Source: Cylindrospermum stagnale PCC 7417 (GTDB lineage: Bacteria > Cyanobacteriota > Cyanobacteriia > Cyanobacteriales > Nostocaceae). Taken from it: DNA of 64,000 nt. The stretch spans positions 2,062,501 through 2,126,500 of the forward strand of contig NC_019757.1 of NCBI RefSeq assembly GCF_000317535.1, read 5' to 3'. Under the pieces are notes generated by a model. It saw only the letters and a program-made list of their open reading frames with translations, ran no database searches and was not told the DNA's origin. Shown in pieces: positions 45,209 to 55,507 of this stretch. The translations under genes and the position numbers were made by a program. Each line of letters starts with the position of its first letter. Position 1 is the stretch's first letter.

Positions 45209-45405
45209 TACCTCTAAATGCTCATACTGTCATCTTATACCAAGAATAAATTATTTGAGAAAAAGAAAAACCCGGTTTCTTCTAGAAACTGTGTTTCTAA
45301 CAGGTTTTATCAAATCTGATGGCTATAGAAGTCTCTCATGAATGCGATCGCCTCACCCAATCATTCCCAGCATCAACACCGATTGTAGATGTAAAGACAA
45401 AAAAT

Positions 45406-45422
45406 GGTGGGCAATGCCCACC
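45406..45422. repeat. Short GC hairpin
   Basis: Arms ggtgggc and gcccacc around a 3-base loop, a frequent intergenic hairpin in Nostoc. It lies in the 44911-45589 gap that also holds the toxin remnant and a MITE-like element. Confidence 0.6.
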
Positions 45423-45459
45423 CTAGGAATGAGGTTAAATTCTTACTTCAAACTATCTT

Positions 45460-45582
45460 AGGACTTAGGCAAGTATCACAATAAACATCTATTGTAGGGT
45501 GCGTCAGACTCGATATATCTGGCAAATAAACAGATTTTTGACATCTGACGCACTCTACTAATGTGCCAGTTGCGTAAGTCCT
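45460..45582. mobile_element. MITE-like element, ~123 bp
   Basis: Imperfect terminal inverted repeats: aggacttaggcaagt at the left and, read from the right end, aggacttacgcaact. Subterminal inverted words gggtgcgtcaga and tctgacgcact fold it back further. It encodes nothing; short frames inside it are artefacts. It ends about 8 bases from the EndoU stop codon, so it would supply that gene's 3' UTR. Similar sequences are common in Nostoc genomes from memory; copy number was not checked. Confidence 0.7.
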
Positions 45583-45589
45583 GTATCTC

Positions 45590-46885
45590 TTAAGGCGCAC
45601 AGTTGGGATTACCGCTAGGAGTAGCATCAGGATAGAAAGTGCGGATACCACCATCTCTTCTCACAAACACCGCTGAAAAGGTTTGACCATTATCAGTTAG
45701 AGTCAAATTACAAGCCGAGTTAGTGGAACCGATATTGGGATTTTGCTTATAACCTAAAGCACCTTTTTCTAGAAACTCTTGTGCATTCAAGGTGTAGGGA
45801 TAACCTTTAATGGAAGATTGAGCCGTACCACTACCTACCTTCATAATTACCCCCATCGTGTAGATTACGTTAGGAATAACTTCTTCTCTAGAAGTATTAT
45901 TGGTTAATCTTCCAGCCAAACCCTTCTCTTGCAGTTCTAAATAACGACCAACATAATGTAGCCCGCCAATGGAACCGCCGGCAACAGGTTCTCCACAGAA
46001 CACATGCTCAAAGCCATCTGCATTAAACCAGACAGCAGTCAAATCTGCTAAAAACTGTGCATCCGAAGTCCTTCCAGCAACCAGAAATCCGCCCACATAT
46101 TGTTTGATATTTGCCAACACAGTCGGATTGTTATTCATCAAAGTCTGAAAGCTGGCGCTACTGATGGCTGTACCAGGGGCACTACACAGGTTAACTACAG
46201 CTTGGTCAAAGCTGTTTAGAGTTGGGGCAATGGGTGTAACATCGGCGGGGCTGCCGTATGCTAATCCAGACACAGAGTTGTTGATATTGTCAAAGAATGG
46301 CACGGAACCAGCAGGTAGAGAGGGAGGAGTCGTCCCACCAGAAGAGCCATAATCGGTGATGACAATGTCATCAATATTGGTTCTGTTGGCTGTGCCATCA
46401 GTCTTGCGAACTTCACAGCGCACTGTACCAGAAATATTAGGCGTGAAAGTTGCTGTTGCCAGTGTTGTGGAACTGGTGGTGATTGTCGAACCGACTTGTG
46501 CCCATAAAGTTCCACTGTTGGTCGAACACCATAAACCCCAATTGGTACTAGCATCAGAACTATACTTGGCGTGCTTGATAGTAATTGTACCAGCACCTGT
46601 GGTGCGGTCAAATTTCATTGTTACTTTACCGCTGTTACGAATGCGGGTAGATTGAGTCCCGCTTTTGACATCGCTGGTAGTATTGCCAATCAAGGCATCA
46701 TTTAAATTCCAAATGCCTGTATTGAGTGTAACATCAGCCGCAGCGTAGGCGGCTTTTGTCCCAGATTCAAATCCCTCAGAAACTGTAGCGCTATTTGCCC
46801 TGAAGCTAACAAAAGAAACCAGCAAGAAAGCTCCGCCGGTTACCTTCAAAGATGAAACTAACTTAGATTTACCTAATAGAGTCAT
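45590..46885 (-). CDS. Secreted EndoU (XendoU-like) endoribonuclease
   Basis: A 431-residue exported protein. The signal peptide (~10-32) ends near RANSA. A beta-sandwich, lectin-like domain follows (~38-178), with FESGTKAAYAAADVTLNTGI and KFDRTTGAGTITIKHAKYSS. After a short Gly/Pro linker the C-terminal part (~220-425) is EndoU-like: NADGFEHVFCGEPVAGGSIG and GLHYVGRYLELQEKGLAG place H294 and H310 as the catalytic histidines, with K360 in SIKGYPY a candidate for the lysine. EndoU enzymes cut RNA at uridylates. Outside the cell it could act in competition or nutrient salvage. No immunity gene is evident next to it. Confidence 0.82.
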   Translation of the reverse strand: MTLLGKSKLVSSLKVTGGAFLLVSFVSFRANSATVSEGFESGTKAAYAAADVTLNTGIWNLNDALIGNTTSDVKSGTQSTRIRNSGKVTMKFDRTTGAGTITIKHAKYSSDASTNWGLWCSTNSGTLWAQVGSTITTSSTTLATATFTPNISGTVRCEVRKTDGTANRTNIDDIVITDYGSSGGTTPPSLPAGSVPFFDNINNSVSGLAYGSPADVTPIAPTLNSFDQAVVNLCSAPGTAISSASFQTLMNNNPTVLANIKQYVGGFLVAGRTSDAQFLADLTAVWFNADGFEHVFCGEPVAGGSIGGLHYVGRYLELQEKGLAGRLTNNTSREEVIPNVIYTMGVIMKVGSGTAQSSIKGYPYTLNAQEFLEKGALGYKQNPNIGSTNSACNLTLTDNGQTFSAVFVRRDGGIRTFYPDATPSGNPNCAP

Positions 46886-48304
46886 GTGCTTGACTAATTA
46901 TTAATTGATCTAGGAAATGAAAGTTGATTAGCTATATCTGTCCTATTCGTTTTCAAGAATTAGAAATCAGCTGTCCACTAATTAGTCTCTCATCTTCACC
47001 TTATTGGAGATATGACAGAAATTCTTGTATAAGGGTACACATATAAGAAAATATGACTCAATTGCAGATTGACTCAAATGTATTTATTGTCGAGTTATCT
47101 GCTCAGTTCTGCTTAATCTTCATCTTTAAGCCACAGCATGCTAACGCGGTTATTACTCAGGTTTGGCTTGCAAAGTTGTAGCAAGTGGTGTGGATTTAGG
47201 GGGAGCTACGAGTGTTTGATTTATCATGAATGAACGACTTTTCAAACATCCTCTAAGGGAAATGGTATGACGGGATGACTTTCTCAATCACTTCTAATAC
47301 GGTTCGGTTAACGTTTGAATCTATTGAAGATCACGCCAACCCACGCCACTTGACGGCAGTTGCTACAACTCTTAGAACCCCATACCAGTTGCTTTAAGTC
47401 GGGAAACTCTAGTCGAGCAGTGGCTCCCCTAGCCAAGGGGTGCTTTTAACTCTCTTTTATCTGCTGATACAGTAATTATTTGGTAATCTGTTTTACTTCT
47501 TTTACCTTGTCTATAAAATACGACACACGCAATCAAAGACGAACAGTGCCTAGTAAAATATGTCAAAATTTAATTTTTTCTAAAAAATAGATTGAATTTA
47601 CATACAATTTGCTTAGGGAGGTGATTCGTTAGTACTTCATCAGTTTTCTCATCTATGCCTAACATTCATCAGTCAATCTGCTATCTAAATGTGTTTTATA
47701 TTACTGATAGGTTGCCACACTAGCAAACTGTAATTGCACAAAAGCAAAGGTTTACAAATAAGTAAGATGAAAGCTCTGACTCTTTTAAATAAAAGTCATC
47801 ATCTGTAGTGATGGCGACTTAAGAGTTACCTGTTGTTGAGAAGATTAAGATGGAAGTGGCGTTACTGCTATGCTTGAGGATAGCGGCTACATATCACCAA
47901 AGAGAGAAAATGTCAGTGAGCGTAGTCAGGCGTTTGTGTGAGGTGCTCCTTCATCAGGCAATCTCACCTGTTTGAGCCATTTTGATTCATCAATTTTTAT
48001 CCCGCATGACTGCCAAAACTATCAATTAGAGTAATCTCTTGAAGATAAAAGATCATCTATCCCTAATTTGACAATAGAATGAGTTTGACAACTACAAAAT
48101 TCCATTGCCGTCCTAACTAGGTTACTAATTTCGGCCATAGCCCGCACATACTGCCTTGTAAGATTGGCATAGCGTAATTCAGGGATAAACTGGATAAATT
48201 GGTTGTTATAAGACAATAAATGCTGATTTACATCAATTTGCTTCCTATAAGTTTCTCTAAATTGTTCTGACGAAAATAAGATAATTAAGATTGATGAATT
48301 AACT
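46886..48304. other. Long intergenic region, repeat debris
   Basis: 1.4 kb between the EndoU gene and the giant kinase with no convincing gene. An 11-bp inverted pair, agttgtagcaa (47174-47184) and ttgctacaact (47360-47370), brackets ~200 bp that may be a decayed insertion element. Text near 47340-47450 resembles common Nostoc repeats. A 97-codon frame on the minus strand (48022-48315) has only a TTG start and overlaps the kinase start; it is not called. Confidence 0.45.
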
Positions 48305-51300
48305 ATGCGACTCAATGAGCATCTAATTGATTTGCCTACTTTATATCATGTTATTGATCGTTCTCCCTTAACGATTAGCCCTGATAGTTATGTAGTCGAT
48401 GCTATTTTCTTGATGAATCAGGAACGAAGTAATAGTTTGACACTGACTAGCTTCAATCCATCATGTAATTCAAACCTCTGGAGCCACCAAACAACTAGCT
48501 ATGTCTTGGTGGTAGAGGGAGGCCAGTTATTAGGCATATTCACGGAGCGTGATATAGTCCGGTTTACAGCTACTGGGATAGACTTATCCAAAGCGAGAAT
48601 GGCTGAGGTGATGACGCGGCAACTAATCACCTTGACGACAACAGATGCTCAGGATATCTTCACAGCTTGGTCACTATTGCGTCAGCATAGAATTCGCCAT
48701 TTACCGATTGTGGACGATGGGGGACACTTGCTAGGAATTGTGACCGAAACAAATTTGCTGCAAGCGTTTGACCTAGTGAACATGGTTGGTGTTGTTGAAG
48801 GTTTGCAGCAAAATTTACAACATCCACAAGCCGAATTAAGCCAGGAAAATCGACAAATAGATGCTGTACACTGTCAAACTCACAATCATTTCAGGCAATT
48901 GGTAGAGGCAGACTCTGTTGAAGCGCTCCAAATTAACGAGGAACTTCAGCAGACTCTAGAAGAACTCCAAGTTGTGGAAGAGGAACTGCGTCAACAAAAC
49001 GAAGAACTAGCCGTTGCCCGTGAGATAGTAGAATTAGAGCGCCAGCGTTACCAAGATTTGTTTGAGTTTGCTCCTGATGGCTACTTAGTCACCGATGCAG
49101 ATGGCATCATCCAAGAAACTAACCATGCAGCAGCAAATCTGCTTTCTGTACGCAAAAAATATTTGGTCGGCAAACCATTAGTTGTGTTTATTGCCCAGTC
49201 AGACCGCCAGAGCTTTATCACTCAACTGCGTAATTTGCAGCACTTACAGCACTGGGAGACTTTCCTCCAGCCACGGGATGGCGTACCTTTCGCAGCTAGT
49301 ATCAGGGTAGCTGTTGTGTGTGATGCTCAAGGTAAGCGAATCGGCTGTCGTTGGTTACTGAGTAACATTAGCGAACAGCAAGCTGCGCTACGCGAACGCA
49401 AACGGGTCGAGGAAGCACTGCGCCAAGCTACTGAAGAGTTAGAAAACCGGGTGGCAGAACGCACAGCAGAACTTTCTCAAGCTAACGTGCTGTTGCAACG
49501 AGAAATCACTGAACGTCAACGCGCTGAGGAGGCATTGCAGCAGAGTGAGAAACTCTATCGTCAGCTTGTTGAGAGTCAGTCTGATTTGATTGTCCGGATT
49601 GATTTGCAAATGAGGATTACTTTTGCGAATACAGCAGCCTGTGAAGCGTTTGGCCAGCAACTAGATGAGTTCCGCGGTCAGTCGTTATTTCAGTTTTTCC
49701 ATCCAGATGACATGGTGGAAGTCATGGAAAATATGAGGCTGATCACATTGCCACCCTATCGGTTGACGACTGATGAGCAACGCGCCTCCACAGTCAATGG
49801 TGTTCGCTACTTTCAATGGAATGTTGCTGCCATTAGGGATGAAACAGGAGAGGTAGTTGAATTACAAGCGGTAGGCAGAGATGTCACCGATAGCAGGCAG
49901 ATGGCGGCAGAATTGCGGCAAAGTGAGGAGAAATTTCGCCATTTTGCCGAAAATATCCAGGCAGTTATCTGGATTGCCAGTTCAGGTTCATTCCAAGAAG
50001 CCTTTTATGTGAGTCCTGCTTACGAGAAGATTTGGGGACGGTCTTGCCAAAGTCTGTGCGACCAGCCGGAGAAATGGATAGACACAATTCATCCAGACGA
50101 TCGCGATCGCATTTTTGCCAAACTACAGCGACACAGCCTTGGTGAACCGAGTGATGTAGAATATCGGATTTTGCGACCTGATGGAACAGTGCGCTGGATT
50201 TCGGATCGGGGCTTCGCCATGCGCGATGAACAAGGTAATCTTTATTTTTATGGTGGCATTGCCGAAGATATCACCAAGCGCAAACAGTCAGAGGAAGCAC
50301 TAAGGCAAAGTGAAGAGAAATTTCGCCATTTTGCCGAAAACACCCACGCGCTTATCTGGATAGCCGAGCTGGAGTCCGGGGACAACCTGTATGTAAATCC
50401 TGCTTATGAGAAAATTTGGGAACGCTCTTGTCAGAGTTTGCGCGACCAGCCTAACTCCTGGATAGATACAGTTTATCCAGAGGATCGCGATCGCCTAATT
50501 GTCAAACTGGAACAACAAAAACTGGGCGAGTCAACAGATTTAGAATATCGAATATTGCGACCTAATGGAGCAGTGCGCTGGATTTGGGATCGCGGCTTTG
50601 CCATACGAGATGAACAAGGAAATATCTCTGCCTATGGTGGCATTGCCGAAGATATCACTGATCGCAAGCAGGCAGAAGAGTTACTGCGAGAAAGTGAGTC
50701 CCGACTGAGTTTAGCTCTAGAAGCAGCCAATATGGGAATCTGGGACTGGAATCTCCTCACCCAGGATAAAATTTGGTCTCCCAATGTAGGTACACTTTAT
50801 GGTCTACCCAGCGGCACATCGTGCCCCAGCATTGAAGACTTTCTCAATTTAATTAATCCGCAAGACCGCGAGCCGTTTAGTCAGGCTGTAAAACGCAGCA
50901 TTGAGCAAGGAGTCGAATTTCTGATCGAATATCAGGCTGTTTGGCCCGACGGTAGCCAACATTGGTTAAACGGCAGAGGTCAGGTTTACTATAACGACAC
51001 AGGCCAGCCAATACGGATGATTGGTACAACGAGAAATATTAGCGATCGCAAACAGGCAGAAATCGCACTCCGAGAAAGCGAAGAACTTTATCGTTCAGTT
51101 GTCACAGCCTTGCGCGAGGGGATTTTGCTCGTAGATACTGATGGCAAGATATTCGCCTGCAATACCAGCGCTGAAAGCATTCTTGGGCTTACCGCCCAAC
51201 AGATGATCGGCAATACCCCTGGCAAATTCCTGGGGTCTAGCATTCATGAAGACGGCTCTCCCTTTGATCATGACAGTTATCCAGTAGCATTGACCTTACA

Positions 51301-52996
51301 AACAGGTGAATCTTATGGCAATGTAGTCATGGGAATCTACAAGCCGAATGGACAATTAAACTGGATTTCGATTAATTCCCAACCGCTATTTCATGGCAAT
51401 GATCCTACCCTTTATGGAGCGGTTGCTTCCTTTACTGACATCACTGAACAGCAAGCTGCCCTACACGAACGCCAGCAGGCAGAACAAAAAATCCGCGAAC
51501 AAGCGGCTCTACTTGATATCGCCACCGACGCAATTTTCGTACGCGATTTACAAACCCAAATCTTATTCTGGAATCAAGGTGCAGAGCGGTTGTACGGTTG
51601 GCAAGCTGAGGAAGCTCTGGGCAAGAACCCCAACGAGTTATTCTACCCAGAAACTTCGCAGCAGCAAGAGATCGCTTCCCTGCAAACCGTCATCAAGTCT
51701 GGCTCATGGCAGGGTGAGTTGCAGAAAATTACCAAATCCGGTCAGGAAATTATTGTTGAAAGCCGTTGGACACTGATGTGCAATGCCCTAGGGCAACCAA
51801 AATCCATCCTCACCGTTGATACCGACATTACAGAAAGAAAACAACTCCAAGCGCAGTTTTTCCGCGCCCAGCGACTGGAAAGCCTCGGCACTCTTGCGGG
51901 TGGCATTGCCCACGACTTGAACAATATATTGACGCCAATTATGGCAGCAGCGCAATTGCTCAAGATGAGATATTCCCAGCATGATGAGCGCTATCAACAA
52001 CTACTGACAATCATCGAAAACAACTCCAAACGCGGTGCAGCTTTAGTCAAACAGGTATTATCTTTTGCCCGTGGATTTAAAGGTGAGCGCACGATTGTTC
52101 AAGTCAAGCATCTGATTGCAGAAATTATTCACATTGCCAGGCAGACGTTTCCCAGATGTATCGAATTTACTACAGAGATACCGGAAGACCTCTGGGCTGT
52201 TACTGGAGACGCCACACAACTGCATCAAGTACTGATGAATTTAGTTGTAAATGCCCGTGATGCCATGCCAGATGGCGGCACTCTCAGGGTTTGTACAGAA
52301 AATATGTACATTGACCAAGCCTATGCCCAGATGAATCTTGATGCTAAAGTCGGGCATTACATTGTCATTACTGTTGCGGATACAGGAATTGGGATGCCGC
52401 CAGAAATCTTAGATCGCATATTTGAGCCATTTTTCACCACAAAAGAGGTCGGCAAAGGTACAGGATTGGGTCTGTCAACGGTGCTGGGGATTATTAAAAG
52501 CCACAACGGGTTTGTTAATGTCTTCAGCCAAGTTGGTAAAGGCACTCAATTCAAGTTATTTTTGCCATCCGTAGAAGCAACCCAAGTGCTAGGCACAGAC
52601 GACCTAGAAATAGTTCCAGGACAAGGAGAACTGATTTTAGTTGTGGATGATGAAGTCCAAATTCGTGAGATTGCCAAAATCATCCTCGAAAACCACAACT
52701 ACAGGTCTCTGACTGCTAGTAATGGCATCGAAGCGATCGCACTTTACGCCCAGCATAAGTATCAAATCAGTGCAGTCTTAATGGATATGATGATGCCAGA
52801 AATGGATGGGATCACCGCCATCCGCACTTTGCAAAAAATGAACCCACAGGTAAAAATTATTGCTTTTAGCGGACTAAGCTCCACAGAACTATTTACCCAA
52901 TCTACTGGAATCCAAGTTCAAGCATTTTTATCAAAACCCTTCACAGCCAAAGAATTATTGCAAAATTTAAACCACATACTCAGCGCCCAGAGTTAG
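48305..52996 (+). CDS. CBS/multi-PAS hybrid histidine kinase, 1563 residues
   Basis: A giant soluble sensor kinase. Two CBS modules (~10-155; second VMTRQLITLTTTDAQDIFTA) suggest adenine-nucleotide sensing. A coiled coil (~200-245) leads to about seven PAS/PAC domains: the first DLFEFAPDGYLVTDADGI near 250, then starting near 415, 545, 675, 795, 925 and 1065. Units three and four are near-duplicates (FRHFAEN...IW). The HisKA box GTLAGGIAHDLNNILTPI, the HATPase segment and a C-terminal receiver (AVLMDMMMPEMDG) complete it. No membrane segments. Both ends closely resemble the 704-residue kinase at 36352. Confidence 0.95.
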   Translation: MRLNEHLIDLPTLYHVIDRSPLTISPDSYVVDAIFLMNQERSNSLTLTSFNPSCNSNLWSHQTTSYVLVVEGGQLLGIFTERDIVRFTATGIDLSKARMAEVMTRQLITLTTTDAQDIFTAWSLLRQHRIRHLPIVDDGGHLLGIVTETNLLQAFDLVNMVGVVEGLQQNLQHPQAELSQENRQIDAVHCQTHNHFRQLVEADSVEALQINEELQQTLEELQVVEEELRQQNEELAVAREIVELERQRYQDLFEFAPDGYLVTDADGIIQETNHAAANLLSVRKKYLVGKPLVVFIAQSDRQSFITQLRNLQHLQHWETFLQPRDGVPFAASIRVAVVCDAQGKRIGCRWLLSNISEQQAALRERKRVEEALRQATEELENRVAERTAELSQANVLLQREITERQRAEEALQQSEKLYRQLVESQSDLIVRIDLQMRITFANTAACEAFGQQLDEFRGQSLFQFFHPDDMVEVMENMRLITLPPYRLTTDEQRASTVNGVRYFQWNVAAIRDETGEVVELQAVGRDVTDSRQMAAELRQSEEKFRHFAENIQAVIWIASSGSFQEAFYVSPAYEKIWGRSCQSLCDQPEKWIDTIHPDDRDRIFAKLQRHSLGEPSDVEYRILRPDGTVRWISDRGFAMRDEQGNLYFYGGIAEDITKRKQSEEALRQSEEKFRHFAENTHALIWIAELESGDNLYVNPAYEKIWERSCQSLRDQPNSWIDTVYPEDRDRLIVKLEQQKLGESTDLEYRILRPNGAVRWIWDRGFAIRDEQGNISAYGGIAEDITDRKQAEELLRESESRLSLALEAANMGIWDWNLLTQDKIWSPNVGTLYGLPSGTSCPSIEDFLNLINPQDREPFSQAVKRSIEQGVEFLIEYQAVWPDGSQHWLNGRGQVYYNDTGQPIRMIGTTRNISDRKQAEIALRESEELYRSVVTALREGILLVDTDGKIFACNTSAESILGLTAQQMIGNTPGKFLGSSIHEDGSPFDHDSYPVALTLQTGESYGNVVMGIYKPNGQLNWISINSQPLFHGNDPTLYGAVASFTDITEQQAALHERQQAEQKIREQAALLDIATDAIFVRDLQTQILFWNQGAERLYGWQAEEALGKNPNELFYPETSQQQEIASLQTVIKSGSWQGELQKITKSGQEIIVESRWTLMCNALGQPKSILTVDTDITERKQLQAQFFRAQRLESLGTLAGGIAHDLNNILTPIMAAAQLLKMRYSQHDERYQQLLTIIENNSKRGAALVKQVLSFARGFKGERTIVQVKHLIAEIIHIARQTFPRCIEFTTEIPEDLWAVTGDATQLHQVLMNLVVNARDAMPDGGTLRVCTENMYIDQAYAQMNLDAKVGHYIVITVADTGIGMPPEILDRIFEPFFTTKEVGKGTGLGLSTVLGIIKSHNGFVNVFSQVGKGTQFKLFLPSVEATQVLGTDDLEIVPGQGELILVVDDEVQIREIAKIILENHNYRSLTASNGIEAIALYAQHKYQISAVLMDMMMPEMDGITAIRTLQKMNPQVKIIAFSGLSSTELFTQSTGIQVQAFLSKPFTAKELLQNLNHILSAQS

Positions 52997-53429
52997 TAAG
53001 TTCTTCTCGTCGAGATAAATGCCTCAACCGCCCATCATGTACAGCAGATAACCCTATTGAATGCCAAGATGCTGGTGACAAAAAACGAATTTTTAGCCAA
53101 GATTGCGAAAATTTGAGGAACTTGGCTCAGATCATTTGGGCTTACCTGGGCTGCCCACACCACCGATAAATAAATATTATCTAACTCCCCAAAGTAGATA
53201 AAGTTTTTCCGAATGGGAGATTTCCTCACAAGTTCCTCAAATTGTTCTTCTATTTTGAGAGTGCAGCTAACGCTAGCAATTAATTATTCATCCCCGCTGA
53301 CTGAATAGGTAACTTGCTCACTGGTAACAAGTATGCCTCAGTCAAAACAGATTTGTCTTTTCATTTCTTGAAGGTAGGGAATAAAGAATTAAATTGCCCA
53401 ACTCAGATTTCATCAAAGGAGACAAATTT
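52997..53429. other. Intergenic region without recognised content
   Basis: 433 bp after the giant kinase. Short frames on either strand have no domain, signal or ribosome site. No strong terminator hairpin is seen. It is ordinary AT-rich spacer. Confidence 0.5.
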
Positions 53430-53597
53430 ATGTCTAACTCTATAAAACTACAGCAAATCATTCAATCAATGGAGAAAAATTATCAACAAGTAATAACCTA
53501 CATTCTAGCCGCAGTTAGCAGGCTGTTTACTTCAAGTGATGATAGCATTACAGGTGCCAGAATTCACGTCTTTATATATGTGCCTGTGAATAAATAA
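53430..53597 (+). CDS. Small helical protein, unassigned
   Basis: A 55-residue frame, MSNSIKLQQIIQSMEKNYQQ then VITYILAAVSRLFTSSDD. ATG at 53430 has GGAG 8 bases upstream, better than the upstream starts in this frame. The N-terminal amphipathic and hydrophobic helix looks protein-like, whereas the end (ITGARIHVFIYVPVNK) does not. A frameshift may have replaced an original C-terminus. Function unknown. Confidence 0.4.
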   Translation: MSNSIKLQQIIQSMEKNYQQVITYILAAVSRLFTSSDDSITGARIHVFIYVPVNK

Positions 53598-53690
53598 AAT
53601 CTCTGGAGTTTCTCTAAACTCTATACCTGAGTTTTGAGTTAGCTAGAAACTTGGTCTAACTCATCACTCATTACTCGAAAGGCAAGTATA

Positions 53691-54074
53691 ATGAACGTTG
53701 TCAGGAAGATTAATGATGAATTAGCAATCGCCGGACAAATTACACCAGAACAGTTAAAGCAGATTGCTGATGATGGTTACAAATCTGTGCTTAATCTCCG
53801 CTTCACAGACGAAACTGGCTGGTGGGATCTTGAACAGGAAAAAACTGAGTTTTTAGGATTGAATTATTTCAATCTTCCCACCAAAACTGAGGGCATAAAT
53901 CATCAAGTTGCGCTCCAGTTATTTCAGATAATTAGTGAGTTACCTAAACCACTACTCATACATTGTGATAATTCTATGCGTTCAGCAGCAATAGTATTAT
54001 TATCTATCGCGAATAAACAAGGTATGACCTTTGAGAATGCATTACAAAAAATTATTAAATTAGGCTTGATTTAG
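53691..54074 (+). CDS. DUF442/Blh-type phosphatase-like protein
   Basis: A 127-residue protein of the beta-lactamase-hydrolase-like (DUF442) phosphatase fold. INDELAIAGQITPEQLKQIA opens the domain. GYKSVLNLRFTDETGWWDLE is the expected second block. The phosphate loop is HCDNSMRSA (C93 with R98), carrying the catalytic Cys and Arg of cysteine phosphatases. The usual Gly in the loop is replaced by Ser (DNSMR rather than xSGxR), so activity may be altered. The start ATG follows GAAAGG. Substrates are unknown; relatives act near sulfide oxidation. Confidence 0.85.
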   Translation: MNVVRKINDELAIAGQITPEQLKQIADDGYKSVLNLRFTDETGWWDLEQEKTEFLGLNYFNLPTKTEGINHQVALQLFQIISELPKPLLIHCDNSMRSAAIVLLSIANKQGMTFENALQKIIKLGLI

Positions 54075-54512
54075 TTGTTAATTTGAAAATTAAATTTATA
54101 ATTAAATATTTATTAATTTGCCGCATCAAAAACTTTAAATCATCATCATAAGTCTGAGTTTTATTAATTTATAAAAGACTGATAAATGCTACTCTTAGAT
54201 TCGGAAGAGAGGAAAAAGTCGCAAATTCAAAATAGAGTAATTACACTTTAAAAGAAATCAAGATCAAAATAGCTCCAATAAAGATTTTGTGAAAGTCAAG
54301 TCGCTCCGCTCCAATTCAAAAAAGGTCAATTTTAGGAAAATGGAAACACAGATAAATCACAAGATTTACACTGATAAGCACGCCCTGAATTATCTGTGTC
54401 CATCTGTGTTTATCTGTGGTTAAAAAAATCAGCCAGGATTCTTATAAGAAGTTCAAACTTTAATTAGGCTGATGGAAGATTTTCAACAGAAAAACAAAAG
54501 GTTCTCTAAAAT
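54075..54512. other. Convergent intergenic region
   Basis: 438 bp between the phosphatase and the HetP-family gene, which converge. It includes a pair of related words around 54345-54420 (acagataaatcacaagattt and tctgtgtttatctgtgg) that are partly inverted and could form a weak bidirectional terminator. Nothing else is seen. Confidence 0.4.
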
Positions 54513-54821
54513 CTAATTAATTCTGCTTAAAACTCTAGATGAATCTCTATGACTAGAGCTATTCAAAGAAGATTTGATATTTCCGGGCATTTTTTGTTTT
54601 GTTGATACAGGTGCAGTCATAACTTGTCTATTTTCTTTGATTAAACGACTATAAGTTCGTTGCGGGATGTAGTGGAGTGGATTGTAACCAACGAAACGTA
54701 AAATCAGTACACAGGCCCAGGAATATCTACCCTCAGTAATAGCTTCGATAACCTGATTTAATTGTTCAGGAGTGATGGCACTATGTAAATTGTTTTGAGA
54801 AGAAGACATTTGGTAGTTCAT
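54513..54821 (-). CDS. HetP-family heterocyst regulator homologue
   Basis: A 102-residue protein. ITPEQLNQVIEAITEGRYSW, ACVLILRFVGYNPLHYIPQR and TYSRLIKENRQ make up the conserved HetP core. In Anabaena PCC 7120, HetP and its homologues control commitment to heterocyst differentiation, downstream of HetR and opposed or aided by one another. Which paralogue this is cannot be told from sequence here. The tail after residue ~70 is Ser/Arg-rich and specific. The start could be the first ATG (54821) or codon 5 (MSSSQNN). The presence of this gene supports a heterocyst-forming host. Confidence 0.85.
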   Translation of the reverse strand: MNYQMSSSQNNLHSAITPEQLNQVIEAITEGRYSWACVLILRFVGYNPLHYIPQRTYSRLIKENRQVMTAPVSTKQKMPGNIKSSLNSSSHRDSSRVLSRIN

Positions 54822-55507
54822 GGCTCACCTTGATATAACTTACCTAACTGGAAGTTTATAAATTGCTCCCACCTTCTCGCAGTTGCCAAATAGTAGAATA
54901 TCTGCAATGTGGCGGCTTGGATGTAACTTCTATGGAATAAAATATAATGCCATAGAGTGCAGTTACCTGAAAGTATGAATCGAGTAAAACATTTTCACAA
55001 CTAGTAACCAGACAAAAGACAAAAATCAAAATTTGCAACCGAGGCAAATTAGCTAGTTAGTATCTACAGTCTGGCAAAGCAAGGGATTCTCATTTAAATA
55101 TCAACATACCTTGTATCTAGGAAACACAATACTATTAACATTGCATTTGCTTTGACATGATTAGCTATTTTTTTATAACTAACTTGCAGTGCAGATGTGA
55201 CTTCTGTCTTAAACAGTCGTTGTACAAGGTGGATTTTTGGATGCAATTAGGAACTGGTAATTGGCACAATTTTGCTTTGGCATTTTTGAGGTTTGAAAGC
55301 AGACATTTGATCACTCATAACTCTTACTTCACATATTACTCATTACCCTCATTAACAGTCTAGGCAAGTTCTAATTACTTTAGCTCTCTATGTCTATTGT
55401 TTGACTTGAGAATCGAGAACACTGATAGTTCTATCATATACAGAATACTATTTTTTATCTGTTACTGTAGCCAACTTGGCATTTATTTAATAAAACAAAC
55501 AGATACA
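54822..55507. other. Intergenic region upstream of HetP-family gene
   Basis: About 690 bp of AT-rich sequence that should hold the promoter of the HetP-family gene. Short frames here (for example minus 54856-55047, plus 55157-55363) lack recognisable domains. No HetR- or NtcA-type operator could be identified with confidence. Confidence 0.4.

Noticed and set aside
45448-45654. 68-codon minus-strand frame with a CxxC pair resembling a zinc protein
   Set aside because: Most of it lies in the inverted-repeat MITE-like element and it overlaps the end of the EndoU gene.
48022-48315. 97-codon minus-strand frame divergent from the giant kinase
   Set aside because: Only a TTG start, no ribosome site, overlaps the kinase start, and no family similarity was recognised. 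It could be real but is not supported.
54856-55047. Minus-strand frame with a lipoprotein-like N-terminus (FVFCLVTSCEN)
   Set aside because: Short, no ribosome site, no similarity, and lies in the expected promoter region of the HetP-family gene.
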